Below, piece after piece: positions 26,038-34,042 of a stretch of 44,509 bases of DNA. The DNA lies in the NCBI RefSeq assembly GCF_008017805.1, contig NZ_VRTT01000060.1, positions 1-44,509 of the forward strand, written 5' to 3'. This DNA is from Paenibacillus sp. N3.4. Its GTDB lineage: Bacteria > Bacillota > Bacilli > Paenibacillales > NBRC-103111. Position 1 is the first letter of the stretch. Each line of letters opens with the position of its first letter. Both the position numbers and the translations under genes were made by a program. The notes under the pieces were generated by a model that ran no database searches, was not told the origin of the DNA, and saw only the letters and a program-made list of their open reading frames with translations.

Positions 26038-26827
26038 ATGAACCTTAAGATGATCATCAAATTAGCTATCATAGGGGTGTTATTGACTGCTTGCAGCCAA
26101 AAGGTGGAATTAGTGAAGAATTCAGGGGATTCGGTTCCTTCGTTGGTCAATCTCGTTTTTAAGCCGCTTCAAATGGACCAACTCATGGAAGGCATGCCGG
26201 ATAGCAATTGGGAATTGGTCAAAGAAATTCCCTTTGGCGAGGTAAAGCAACAGAAGATTACTTTGAGTATTTATAAAGAACCGCAAAGACCAGACGATCC
26301 AATTGCGTCTCAACATGCTTTTATCCGATTTCATGATAGATATTTGATAATAAATGAGATCATTTCCCCTGAATTATCGGAGACACCTAGAGGTGAGCAT
26401 TCAACACTATTTTTGTTGCAGCATACTTGTCTCATTCGGATAAACAGCTAGTTTTATTGGGGGGAATTGAGCTATTGGCCAATGGGCCTGGAAGTGTGGC
26501 TTATATCGTGTATGATAGTATGGCAAATAACTGGTTAGTATTTGAGGACTGGGGAAACCGCGGTTTGTCGATTTAGATTCGGATGGAAACGATGAGTTTG
26601 TGATTCAATTTGAAGGACTTCATTTACAATTTCCCGACGTAAAGGTGTATACCTGGAAGGATGGAAGACATGAAGTAAGTACATCCCTGAAAGAGGCGGC
26701 ATTGGGAAGCACTGTGGACAATTATGCAATCCTTAGAGATGATAAAAAAATTTCAATTGGAGAGAACAAAGGCGAGAAGCCGGAGGTACAATACCTCTAT
26801 GAGAAGGGGAAGCTAATAAAACAATGA
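26038..26827 (+). pseudogene. Lipoprotein with FG-GAP-like segment, broken by two frameshifts
   Basis: It starts with a lipoprotein signal (IIKLAIIGVLLTACSQ, lipobox LTAC). The first frame stops at 26451. The protein clearly continues in the next frame as VAAYLSHSDKQLVLLGGIE, then AYIVYDSMANNWLVFEDWG, and then in the third frame as PRFVDLDSDGNDEFVIQF and on to a stop at 26827. Adding one T to the TTTTT run near 26410 and one G to the GGGG run near 26551 restores one reading frame of about 263 aa. The DLDSDGNDE motif is like the calcium loop of FG-GAP/VCBS repeats. Both faults are single-base losses in homopolymers, so a read error is as likely as a true pseudogene. Confidence 0.75.
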
Positions 26828-26891
26828 TCCTAGCTATTAAATGAAGATTACGCTAATTTATCTCGGCTCATTCGGAAATTTAAAGTTTATA

Positions 26892-26940
26892 GCAGAAGGA
26901 GACCACAAATCATTTGCAGATTTGTGGTCTCCTTTTGCTT
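26892..26940. terminator. Bidirectional terminator between lipoprotein gene and BlaR1-type gene
   Basis: AAGGAGACCACAAATC (26896-26911) pairs perfectly with GATTTGTGGTCTCCTT (26919-26934), followed by TTTGCTT. On the minus strand the hairpin is followed by T-rich sequence too. Confidence 0.88.
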
Positions 26941-26953
26941 ATATATAGAGCGT

Positions 26954-28450
26954 TTAGTTATCAGTGGAGGCTACAGGTAGCGGTCCTACGGGAGCCGCTT
27001 GTTTCGACAAGTCAGCATCTCTTTGAGGCAGCGCTCTCACAGGAGCTGCAGCTTTCGGTTGGTTATCAGCCTCTGAAGGAAGCAGTCTAGCGGGGGCAGC
27101 TTTTGGTTGGTTATCAGCCTCTGAAGGAAGTACTCTCACAGGAGCCGCAGCTTTGGGTTGGTTATCGGCTCCTGAAGGCAGCGCTCTAACGGGGGCCGCA
27201 GTTCTCGGTTGTTCGTCGGTTCCTGAAGACAGCACCCCTGAGGCGGCTGCAGGTTTCGACTTGTCATCCGTCATAGTAGGCTGCGCTCCTACGGATCCCT
27301 GTTTATCATCCCCATTTGCCGGATGTGTCACCGCGAGATCTGTCTGTTTCGTTTTATCATCCGAGGTTGACGAAGGCACTTGCGAAGAGGACACTTCCGA
27401 TTTTTGTTCAGAGACTGACGTACTTGGCGGTTGTGTAGATGTCTCACTGGCCTTAGGGCTAGTTAACGTGCACCCGCTGATAATAAGGATGGTTGCCATT
27501 CCAAGAAATGACCAGCGATACGAATTTGATTTAAACTGTTTGATCATTTTAATTCTCCTTTGTAGTTGACCTTTGCTTCCTGTAAGATTTACGTTTCCTA
27601 CCGCTCGAACAGGTTGCGCGAAATTTTCTAATAACTTTATGAGGGTATATCCATAGTCCTGGCTTTTGTCAGGAGCAAGGTAGCTTAGCGCAAGAGCGTC
27701 GCTAGCAATTTCCTGATCTTCTCGCATGCGACGATACGCATACCAAAGAACCGGATTAAACCAATGAATAATGAGCAAAACATGCATAAACCAGTTGACA
27801 ATAATGTCATTGCGCTTGCTATGAGCCAGTTCATGTAGGAACACGTGCTGCAGTTGGTCATCATTTAAGCTGTTTAAAATGGTTTGAGGCATAATTAACT
27901 GAGGTTTCACAAAACCGAAAAGGGTTGGCGTTGCCAAATCGCAAGATTGAAGAAGAGCAATGCGTCTATCTATGGACATCATTTTTTTACATGAATTGAA
28001 AATTTCCAATATTCTTGCGTCGGTTATGGATACCGTCGCTTTTTTCATCTTATGGGCAAACCTTCTATTGATTCGGATTGTGTATGTTCCCAATACAGAC
28101 ATGCCAACCAACCAGATAACGAATAAAGTTCGGTAAACAGTTTGAGCAGCGGTTTCGGGTATAACAGCGTTCGTAAGTATTTTTTCCTGATTCACTTGCA
28201 CAGCAGAGTGAGCGGAATCGGCATAACCGATCCAATTATAAATACTGAATTCACTTTCCGGGCTCCATGGCAAAACGAGTCGAACAATAACCAACAGCCA
28301 CATCAAATAATGCCATCTTGGTTTTAACCGATGCTTTAACACTTGCTGCATCACGATAATCAGCACAACCAGAACACTTGCCATGGTAGAGACGGGCCAA
28401 ACCCAATCAAAGAAATGCATAAGATGTTCGGTTAACCGATAATCTTTCAT
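26954..28450 (-). CDS. BlaR1/MecR1-type M56 metallopeptidase with repetitive tail
   Basis: 498 aa. There are four membrane segments (for example VSTMASVLVVLIIVMQQ, WHYLMWLLVIVRLVL, TLFVIWLVGMSVLGTY). The zinc protease motif HELAH (about residue 207) is followed by EDQEIASDALAL, which supplies the third ligand. In BlaR1 this protease cleaves the repressor BlaI on signal. The usual extracellular penicillin-binding sensor domain is missing. Instead, after a helix with a Cys (LIISGCTL), residues about 340-498 are low-complexity Ser/Thr and then Pro/Ala-rich repeats. It overlaps the blaI-type gene upstream by 4 bases. Confidence 0.9.
   Translation of the reverse strand: MKDYRLTEHLMHFFDWVWPVSTMASVLVVLIIVMQQVLKHRLKPRWHYLMWLLVIVRLVLPWSPESEFSIYNWIGYADSAHSAVQVNQEKILTNAVIPETAAQTVYRTLFVIWLVGMSVLGTYTIRINRRFAHKMKKATVSITDARILEIFNSCKKMMSIDRRIALLQSCDLATPTLFGFVKPQLIMPQTILNSLNDDQLQHVFLHELAHSKRNDIIVNWFMHVLLIIHWFNPVLWYAYRRMREDQEIASDALALSYLAPDKSQDYGYTLIKLLENFAQPVRAVGNVNLTGSKGQLQRRIKMIKQFKSNSYRWSFLGMATILIISGCTLTSPKASETSTQPPSTSVSEQKSEVSSSQVPSSTSDDKTKQTDLAVTHPANGDDKQGSVGAQPTMTDDKSKPAAASGVLSSGTDEQPRTAAPVRALPSGADNQPKAAAPVRVLPSEADNQPKAAPARLLPSEADNQPKAAAPVRALPQRDADLSKQAAPVGPLPVASTDN
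26995..27240 (-). repeat. Degenerate tandem repeat of about 48 bp in the M56 protease tail
   Basis: About five copies encode a 15-16 residue unit of the form ADNQPKAAAPVRALPS. The copies differ by scattered substitutions; one is a residue shorter. The reading frame is kept. Confidence 0.75.
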
Positions 28451-28821
28451 TTTGTTTTGCCATCCAGAATATTTTTCAATTCTTTAATATCTTCCGGAGA
28501 TAGCTGCTCTTCTTTCAAAAAGTTAACGAGCAACGGCTTAAACGCTCCTCCGTAAATTCTTTTCAGGAAGGAATCAGTTTCGGACTTTACACATTCGTCT
28601 TCGGATACTAACGGAAAATAGGCATAAACCCTGTTTTCTTGCGAAAAAGAAATAGCTTGTTTGTGGACTAACCGGTTTAAAAGCGTTCGTACTGTTTTTG
28701 GTTTCCAATCTGTTTGATTTTCTAAAGCCTCGATGACTTCATTTGCCGTACGTGGTGTCTTGGTCCAGAGCACTTTCATAACTTCCCATTCGGCGTCTGA
28801 AATCTGGGGAACATTTTTCAA
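28447..28821 (-). CDS. BlaI/MecI/CopY-family repressor
   Basis: 124 aa. The winged-helix pattern is typical: QISDAEWEVMKVLW, TPRTANEVIEAL, KPKTVRTLLNRLVHKQAI and YFPLVSEDE, then the dimerising helices. TTG at 28821 is chosen as start because AGGAGG lies 7-8 bases before it and the product then begins MKNVPQIS, as BlaI proteins do. The ATG at 28839 has no ribosome site and would place AGGAGG inside the gene. It represses its own operon with the M56 protease through the two operators upstream. Confidence 0.88.
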   Translation of the reverse strand: MKNVPQISDAEWEVMKVLWTKTPRTANEVIEALENQTDWKPKTVRTLLNRLVHKQAISFSQENRVYAYFPLVSEDECVKSETDSFLKRIYGGAFKPLLVNFLKEEQLSPEDIKELKNILDGKTK

Positions 28822-28845
28822 GGGCCTTCCTCCTGACATTCATTG

Positions 28846-28884
28846 ATTACACGTGTAATACACTTTTGATATTACATCTGTAAT
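28846..28884. promoter_or_regulatory. Two BlaI-type operators
   Basis: ATTACACGTGTAAT (28846-28859, perfect palindrome) and ATTACATCTGTAAT (28871-28884) match the BlaI/MecI operator pattern with TTACA and TGTAA half-sites. Their centres are 25 bases apart, about two and a half helical turns, just upstream of the repressor gene. Confidence 0.85.
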
Positions 28885-28911
28885 CAACGAATGTCAATTT
28901 TGGTTTAAGTA

Positions 28912-28954
28912 AATAAAAAGAGCGTCCCTACACCAGCTTGGTGGAGGAACGCTC
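28912..28954 (-). terminator. Terminator of the cohesin/SLH operon
   Basis: On the minus strand GAGCGTTCCTCCACC pairs with GGTGTAGGGACGCTC and is followed by TTTTTATTT, just after the stop of the SLH protein. Confidence 0.85.
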
Positions 28955-28976
28955 AAACCTTAAACAATTGGGTATT

Positions 28977-30608
28977 CTATTCGTTTAATAACCTGTAGAT
29001 CACCTGTGCAGCTTCAGCTCGAGTTAAGCTACCTTGCGGAACAAACGCTCCTGTCTCGCGTCCTTGAATCAAACCGAGTGCATTAACTTTTTGCGCGTAA
29101 CCTAATGCCCAAGATGAAATTTGCGATTCGTCCGTAAACGAACCTTGCGAAGTTGCCTCCGATTTGCCTTTCAGTAATTCGTGGGTCCGCATAGCGAGGA
29201 CAGCCATCTCTTCGCGGGTAATGGTGGCGTCCGGCGAAAACTTTGTCTCGCTTGTTCCTTGTATGAGGCCTGCTTGGTAAGCAATGGAGATATCTCTGGC
29301 ATACCAAATCTGCGCAGGTACGTCTTCAAAGGCGTCAGAGCCTACTTTTGTTAAGTGAAGGGTTCTTACCAATAAGGCAGTAAACTCGGCGCGAGTGATA
29401 TTCCGACTAGGTTCGAATGCGTTGGCCCCGGTACCGCCAATGATTTGTTTAGCTGCCAGCTCCTTGATAACCTTAGATGCCCAGTGGTTCTCGGGAACAT
29501 CGGAGAAAGATTTATTAACCTCAAGAATGGCATAGGAGCTAAAGTGATTAATGGTAGCTACTAGTTCACCTTCCGTATATGTGCCTCCTACATATTCAGG
29601 CTCAGCACCTTCAGGCAAATAGTAGATAGCGGACAGCTTTGGATTCATGGAGACGTCTAAGGGCATTCGGATCGTAACAGGTTGGTTGAACTGATGAAGG
29701 TCATAAGTGCTGCCATCTGCAGATTTCCATTGCAGCCTGAACTCATAGACATGTCCACCTAGCTTGGTGTCCGCAGCGAATTTGGTTTCCTTCCGGAATT
29801 CGGTAGGCTTAATGGTCAAAGAGACGGTCCCGTCTTTAAATTGAGCACTAGTTAATTGCTGTTCTAACTGCCTAAAGACAATCGCTGGCAGTTCGAGTTT
29901 CGCGCCTTCGGCCTTAACGACCAAGGCGTTATTCCCCAGTAGCTCTGATGTGTTGCCCGGCAGCGTGAGTTCGGTCGAAGTTCCTTTTACTTCCACGGTC
30001 ACTTTACCTGTGCCAATATCTTTTAATTGATCCGGTGTTACGGTAGTGCGCGTTTCACTCGGAGTTGATACAGGTGCCGATGTGCCAGGATTAGGGTTTG
30101 AATTGTCTGAGCTGGGCCCAATTAGAATAGCACTGCTAACCGAATCAGGAAGCGATGTCAGAGTAAGGTTCGAATGGATTAATTGACTGTTTTTCAGGCT
30201 AAGTTGAGTTGTTGCGTCCTTCGTGGCCTTGAAGACGAACGATACTAGCTTAATAGAACCGTTATCCCCCGCTGCGGATCCTGTCTTGGTGTGGGCGAAT
30301 ACAAGATGGGGGCCGCCGTCTTCCGAGACTTTGGCTGGTACATTGAAACCTACAGTTGATGCGATCTCGCTGCCCGATTTAAAAGAGAACTTATCAGCAT
30401 CATAATAAAGATTGAGCTGGTATGCATACAAATCATCAAGGTCATTGCCCTGTATAGTAACTGTGAACTCTTCGTCCTTGCTCAGATAACTCGAAGAGGC
30501 TTGTATGGAGAGAGATGGCGAAGATGCCGAGGCCATCGCGAGCTGCGGCAGCATAATGGCAATCGCCAACACGATCGATGTGAGTAAAGCTGCTTTTTTA
30601 CGTGTCAT
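28977..30608 (-). CDS. Secreted cohesin protein with three SLH anchors
   Basis: 543 aa. The signal peptide is AALLTSIVLAIAIMLPQLAMA. Residues about 30-165 form a cohesin-type domain (PSLSIQASSSYLSKDEEFTV, YAYQLNLYYDADKFSF, LVSFVFKA), followed by a Ser/Pro/Thr linker near 170-190. A middle domain (about 195-355) resembles the DUF found before SLH repeats in Paenibacillus wall proteins. Residues about 364-543 contain three SLH repeats (FSDVPENHWASKVI, FEDVPAQIWYARDI, FTDESQISSWALGY) with ITRAEF-type motifs that bind pyruvylated wall polymers. So the product displays a cohesin on the cell surface. ATG 30608 is chosen; TTG 30614 has slightly better spacing to AAAGGA. It follows the cohesin-dockerin amidase gene by 120 bases. 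Confidence 0.88.
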   Translation of the reverse strand: MTRKKAALLTSIVLAIAIMLPQLAMASASSPSLSIQASSSYLSKDEEFTVTIQGNDLDDLYAYQLNLYYDADKFSFKSGSEIASTVGFNVPAKVSEDGGPHLVFAHTKTGSAAGDNGSIKLVSFVFKATKDATTQLSLKNSQLIHSNLTLTSLPDSVSSAILIGPSSDNSNPNPGTSAPVSTPSETRTTVTPDQLKDIGTGKVTVEVKGTSTELTLPGNTSELLGNNALVVKAEGAKLELPAIVFRQLEQQLTSAQFKDGTVSLTIKPTEFRKETKFAADTKLGGHVYEFRLQWKSADGSTYDLHQFNQPVTIRMPLDVSMNPKLSAIYYLPEGAEPEYVGGTYTEGELVATINHFSSYAILEVNKSFSDVPENHWASKVIKELAAKQIIGGTGANAFEPSRNITRAEFTALLVRTLHLTKVGSDAFEDVPAQIWYARDISIAYQAGLIQGTSETKFSPDATITREEMAVLAMRTHELLKGKSEATSQGSFTDESQISSWALGYAQKVNALGLIQGRETGAFVPQGSLTRAEAAQVIYRLLNE

Positions 30609-30730
30609 ATACAAGTTTGTCCTTTCTCGTGCAGTTAAATGGATAGAAACTCATATTCACTTTCTTAAATGATAGGAGGGGGCTAGATCATTTCCCCTCC
30701 AGAGCAAATCCGTTGTCTAACTAGCTATGT

Positions 30731-33121
30731 TTAGGGTGCCGGAACAACATGTACAGGTAGATCGGGAACACTGGTTGGCATCACCCGTTTGTGTGTTGCT
30801 TGCTCATAGGAATAAGCTAACTTGATGAGTGTTCCTTCTGCGTAAGGTCTGCCAAGCAGTTCAATACCGATCGGAGTACCGCTTGCCACAAAACCAGCAG
30901 GTACGCTTATGGAAGGGAAGCCGGAGAAAGGACTCAATCGGTTCGCGCTGCCAGTACTGGAGCCAGTAGGACCAGAGGTTGATGGGTACAGAAGCGCATC
31001 GAGTTTATTATCTGCCATAACCTTAAGCAGCGACTGCTGGGTGATTCGCGTTCTGTAGAGCAAAATATCTTTATATTCCTGTGTTTCCAAGGATGCAATA
31101 CCATTGCGTGTGTTGAGTGTGGTCTTCAGCGATTGAAGGAAATCTGTCCCTGAATTTATAATGTCGGTTAGTGAGTGATATGGAAGTTTAGTCGTGTCTA
31201 CCATGCGGGAATTGGACAAATAATCGTTCAGATTAAATTTAAATTCATACCCGCTCAGACTTCCGTAGCTTAAAATTGTAGATATATTCGGAATGCTTAC
31301 TTCCACGACTGTCGCGCCTTGAGCCTGCATATCCTGAACGGACTTACTCAGAAGGGCCTTGACCTCTGTGTTGTTTCCGGTAACGCCTGAATCCGTAATG
31401 ACACCAATACGGGCGCCTTTCAATCCGTTCTTGTCTAAATATTTCGTGTAGCTTACTGGCGTTTGGCCAACACTTGCTGCTGTCGCGATGTCGTTGGAAT
31501 CGTAGCCGCTGACTACATCTAGCATAATGGCCGCATCCGCGACTGTCCTAGTCATCGGTCCTCCGACGTCTTGGGACAAAGCTAGCGGAATAATACCGTC
31601 TCGACTGGTCAGTCCGATAGTCGGCCGAATACCAACGACACTGTTATAGGAGGAAGGAATGCGGATCGAGCCACCTGTGTCTGTACCGAGACCGCCTACT
31701 CCAAAGTTGGAGGCAAGCGCAGCTCCCGTACCACCGCTTGAACCACCTGGGTTTTTAGTCAAATCGTACGGATTTTTCGTTTGGCCACCTAAAGAGCTAT
31801 TGGTGTCCGTATTGATAGCGAACTCGCTTAAATTGGCCTTAGCCAGGATAATCGCTCCTGCATCCTTCAGCTTTTGAACCATATAAGCATCGCTGACTGA
31901 GTTGTTATCTTTCAAGCAGGTACAGCCTGCACTTGTTGGCATGCCTAACGTATCGTAATTGTCCTTCACGATAATTGGAATACCGTGTAGTAATCCTCTC
32001 GGCCCTTTTTCTTGGAGCTCCTTATCCAAGTTGGCTGCAATGGTTAACGCATCAGGATTGATACTGATAATGGAATTGATGCTCGGGCCTTGTTTATCGT
32101 AAGCTGCAATTCGGTCCAAATACATCTGAACGAGTTCCACTGACGTTAATTTACCAGCCGCAATCGCATTTTGAATGCCCATAATATCGGCTTCCAGCAG
32201 CTTAAACGGTTGTCCGTTGTCGTAGAGGACAAGTTTCCCTAAAGCAGCCAAATCCGATATGTCTATCACATTATTTTTGTTGAAGTCAGCATTTGCCACC
32301 TTACTCCAGTTCGGATTGTCAGATCCGATGCCGAAATATTTAATTAGCACAGCCAGATCCCCAACATCGATTATCATATTGCCGTTTAAATCCCCTGGGA
32401 TCGTACTGGCATATTGTAAAGCGATGGAATTCTCAGCTGTTTGCTGTACAGTTCCGTTGGATGCTTGTCCGAGCTCGACAGATGCGCTAATCCCGTTCAC
32501 ATCCGATTTCGCTTTTGCTTTAAAGGTGAGCGTAACTACGGTTCGTCCGCTCGCAAAGGCACCAGACTGGTCGGCTGCAACAAGCGTGACTTTTCCTGGC
32601 TCATTATTCTCCCCAACGATGCTTACTCCTGAACTCGAAGCTGCTCTTATGTATTCAAATGAAGATGAATTGTATTGAAAAATAAATTTGCCTGCTGTCG
32701 TATCTTGTGCAGCTCCTGACAATGAAACATTCAAATCAAAGCTTTCACCAATTCTCGTTGCCGTTGGACCAGATATATGAATGGAAGCCGTCGACAAAAC
32801 ATTAGTCGAAAGTTCTGGTACTATCGTTGGTACTGGTACTGGTACTGGTACTGGTACTGGTACTGGTACTGGTACTGGTACTGGTACTGGTACTGGTACT
32901 GGTACTGGTGTTAGTGTTGGTGTTGGTGTTGGTGTTGGTGTCGGTGTTGACACAGGTACTGGTGGTAATGGCTGCTCCGAAATGACAGCAGGATCTGGTT
33001 GGGGAGTGGTTGTTCCTTCCGCGTGCGCTGTACCTACTCCGAACGGTGCATACAAAACCGATGATAGTAATGTGATACTAAGAAGAAGTGCACTAACGTT
33101 TTTGGATAAAGATTTAGTCAT
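30731..33121 (-). CDS. Secreted cohesin-dockerin amidase (amidase-signature family)
   Basis: 796 aa. The ATG at 33121 follows GGAGG and opens a signal peptide (ALLLSITLLSSVLYAPF, cleavage after AHA). Next come a Pro/Thr and Pro/Val linker (about 35-105), a cohesin-type domain (about 110-238) and a type-I dockerin (about 240-302) with two calcium loops (DLNGNMIIDVGDLA and DFNKNNVIDISDLA). Last is an amidase-signature domain (about 307-796). The Ser-cisSer-Lys triad is in place: Lys in IPIIVKDNYDT, Ser in GGSSGGTGAAL and the nucleophile Ser in TDTGGSIRIPSS. The enzyme hydrolyses an amide; the substrate is unknown. Cohesin and dockerin in one chain could let it multimerise or dock on the SLH-anchored cohesin encoded next. 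Confidence 0.9.
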   Translation of the reverse strand: MTKSLSKNVSALLLSITLLSSVLYAPFGVGTAHAEGTTTPQPDPAVISEQPLPPVPVSTPTPTPTPTPTLTPVPVPVPVPVPVPVPVPVPVPVPVPVPTIVPELSTNVLSTASIHISGPTATRIGESFDLNVSLSGAAQDTTAGKFIFQYNSSSFEYIRAASSSGVSIVGENNEPGKVTLVAADQSGAFASGRTVVTLTFKAKAKSDVNGISASVELGQASNGTVQQTAENSIALQYASTIPGDLNGNMIIDVGDLAVLIKYFGIGSDNPNWSKVANADFNKNNVIDISDLAALGKLVLYDNGQPFKLLEADIMGIQNAIAAGKLTSVELVQMYLDRIAAYDKQGPSINSIISINPDALTIAANLDKELQEKGPRGLLHGIPIIVKDNYDTLGMPTSAGCTCLKDNNSVSDAYMVQKLKDAGAIILAKANLSEFAINTDTNSSLGGQTKNPYDLTKNPGGSSGGTGAALASNFGVGGLGTDTGGSIRIPSSYNSVVGIRPTIGLTSRDGIIPLALSQDVGGPMTRTVADAAIMLDVVSGYDSNDIATAASVGQTPVSYTKYLDKNGLKGARIGVITDSGVTGNNTEVKALLSKSVQDMQAQGATVVEVSIPNISTILSYGSLSGYEFKFNLNDYLSNSRMVDTTKLPYHSLTDIINSGTDFLQSLKTTLNTRNGIASLETQEYKDILLYRTRITQQSLLKVMADNKLDALLYPSTSGPTGSSTGSANRLSPFSGFPSISVPAGFVASGTPIGIELLGRPYAEGTLIKLAYSYEQATHKRVMPTSVPDLPVHVVPAP
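32829..32908 (+). repeat. Hexanucleotide microsatellite (GGTACT)n, about 13 units
   Basis: Pure GGTACT units on the plus strand encode a Pro-Val run in the amidase linker on the minus strand. They are followed by GGTGTT units that encode Pro-Thr. The unit is two codons, so slippage changes linker length without a frameshift. Confidence 0.9.
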
Positions 33122-33315
33122 GGTTTCCTCCTTGGATGCGTTCGTCGTCGTTCGCAATCTGATGTGATAAAATTGGCTTGGAGCTATCATTTAAAAAGAT
33201 TAAGCTTGTAAAACGAGGAAACATAACGCGTTGTGTTATTTGTAGGCCATCCTTTCGTTTTAATGATAGATATACTAACATATTAAAAGTTTGTCTTTAC
33301 TTGAGTCAAACGGAA

Positions 33316-33369
33316 AAAACCCAAATAAATCGCATACATCGACACAGTTCGACGATTTATTTAGGTTTT
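33316..33369. repeat. Long inverted repeat
   Basis: AAAACCCAAATAAATCG pairs with CGATTTATTTAGGTTTT with one mismatch over 17 bp; the loop is 20 bases. On the minus strand the right end carries TTTTTT, so it may act as a terminator or attenuator before the amidase gene. Confidence 0.6.
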
Positions 33370-33486
33370 CCTCATTTTTCGATGTATCTCCTTTTGCATT
33401 AAAATAATAATTGTGTGTCATGTAACATAACATTAATTCTGGTAGATCATGTGAATAGTTCCCTCTTAATGATCTATTCCATAAAA

Positions 33487-33513
33487 AAGCACCCATCGAA
33501 TTCGAGGGGCGCA
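33487..33513 (-). terminator. Minus-strand terminator-like hairpin
   Basis: On the minus strand GCGCCC pairs with GGGTGC around a TCGAATTCGA palindrome and is followed by TTTTTT. Confidence 0.55.
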
Positions 33514-33705
33514 TGTTTACTTTTTTAAACCTTATGGGTTATAGCAAGAAAAGTTTTGAATGTCTGAGCACAGCATCAGGTGATAATTCGCGGAGCTCGG
33601 TGACTTTAATAGGATTATTCACAACAAAGACAAATAAATAAGAATAACTGAATATACATATACGGAATCATCAGAAGTTGTTAATCAACTAGGAGGTGTT
33701 TCGGT

Positions 33706-33897
33706 ATCGTTTATTGGTTACTGGCTGTTATCGTTGTAGTGGTGGGTTTGTTGATTTATGTGAATGTGAAGAGTCGAAAAGCAGTGCCGCCCGTTGATTT
33801 GAAAACACATAAGAAGTGTTCGTTCTGCAAAGAGGAAATCCCAATCGAAGATGAGGTATGCAAGTACTGTAGGCGTATGGTTGTGGATCCTGGCTAG
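33706..33897 (+). CDS. Small one-helix membrane protein with zinc ribbon (apparent ATC start)
   Basis: 63 codons. The protein opens IVYWLLAVIVVVVGLLIYVN, a membrane helix, and continues with a zinc ribbon CSFC-x10-CKYC (CxxC pairs at about residues 37-40 and 51-54). AGGAGGTG at 33691-33698 is an ideal ribosome site and points to position 33706, which is ATC. No ATG, GTG or TTG occurs between the upstream in-frame stop (33682) and that point. The next usable codon is GTG 33739, inside the helix. Either ATC is used or a base differs from the true genome. Followed by a terminator. Function unknown. Confidence 0.65.
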   Translation: MVYWLLAVIVVVVGLLIYVNVKSRKAVPPVDLKTHKKCSFCKEEIPIEDEVCKYCRRMVVDPG

Positions 33898-33918
33898 TTT
33901 TAAATCCGATGTCATCCA

Positions 33919-33965
33919 TAAAGCAGCGGTTAGTATGCACGTTTGTGCGAATAGCCGCTGCTTTA
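33919..33965 (+). terminator. Terminator after the zinc-ribbon gene
   Basis: AAAGCAGCGG pairs with CCGCTGCTTT, with an inner GCAC/GTGC stem. Confidence 0.75.
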
Positions 33966-33987
33966 TGCTGTGCCTTTTGAAAATTAA

Positions 33988-34028
33988 TTGACACTTCTTT
34001 ATTTAACATGTCATAATGATAATATCAT
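33988..34028 (+). promoter_or_regulatory. Promoter of the Nudix gene with a 13-bp palindrome at the start point
   Basis: A perfect TTGACA (33988-33993) and CATAAT (34012-34017) are separated by 18 bases. ATGATAATATCAT (34016-34028) is a palindrome across the expected transcription start, a typical place for autoregulation. The first in-frame ATG (34016) lies inside the -10 box and so cannot be the translation start of this transcript. Confidence 0.6.
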
Positions 34029-34042
34029 ACATACAAAATGAG

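Larger units (their letters stand above)
33122..33705. other. Intergenic region with two inverted repeats and no clear gene
   Basis: About 580 bases upstream of the amidase gene. It holds a long inverted repeat (33316-33332 with 33353-33369) and a minus-strand terminator-like hairpin (33487-33513). A 27-codon minus-strand frame (33539-33622) just before the second hairpin may be a gene end. Apart from these I see nothing. Confidence 0.5.

Noticed and set aside
27153..27569. Plus-strand 138-codon frame opposite the BlaR1-type gene
   Set aside because: It mirrors the repetitive Pro/Ala-coding tail; the protease reading on the minus strand is certain.
32829..32908. CRISPR array
   Set aside because: The repeats are contiguous 6-bp units without spacers. 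No CRISPR-type repeat/spacer pattern was seen anywhere in the window.
32781..33167. Plus-strand open frame with Gly-Thr repeats opposite the amidase linker
   Set aside because: It is the shadow of the repeat-coding linker; the minus strand has signal peptide, ribosome site and domains.
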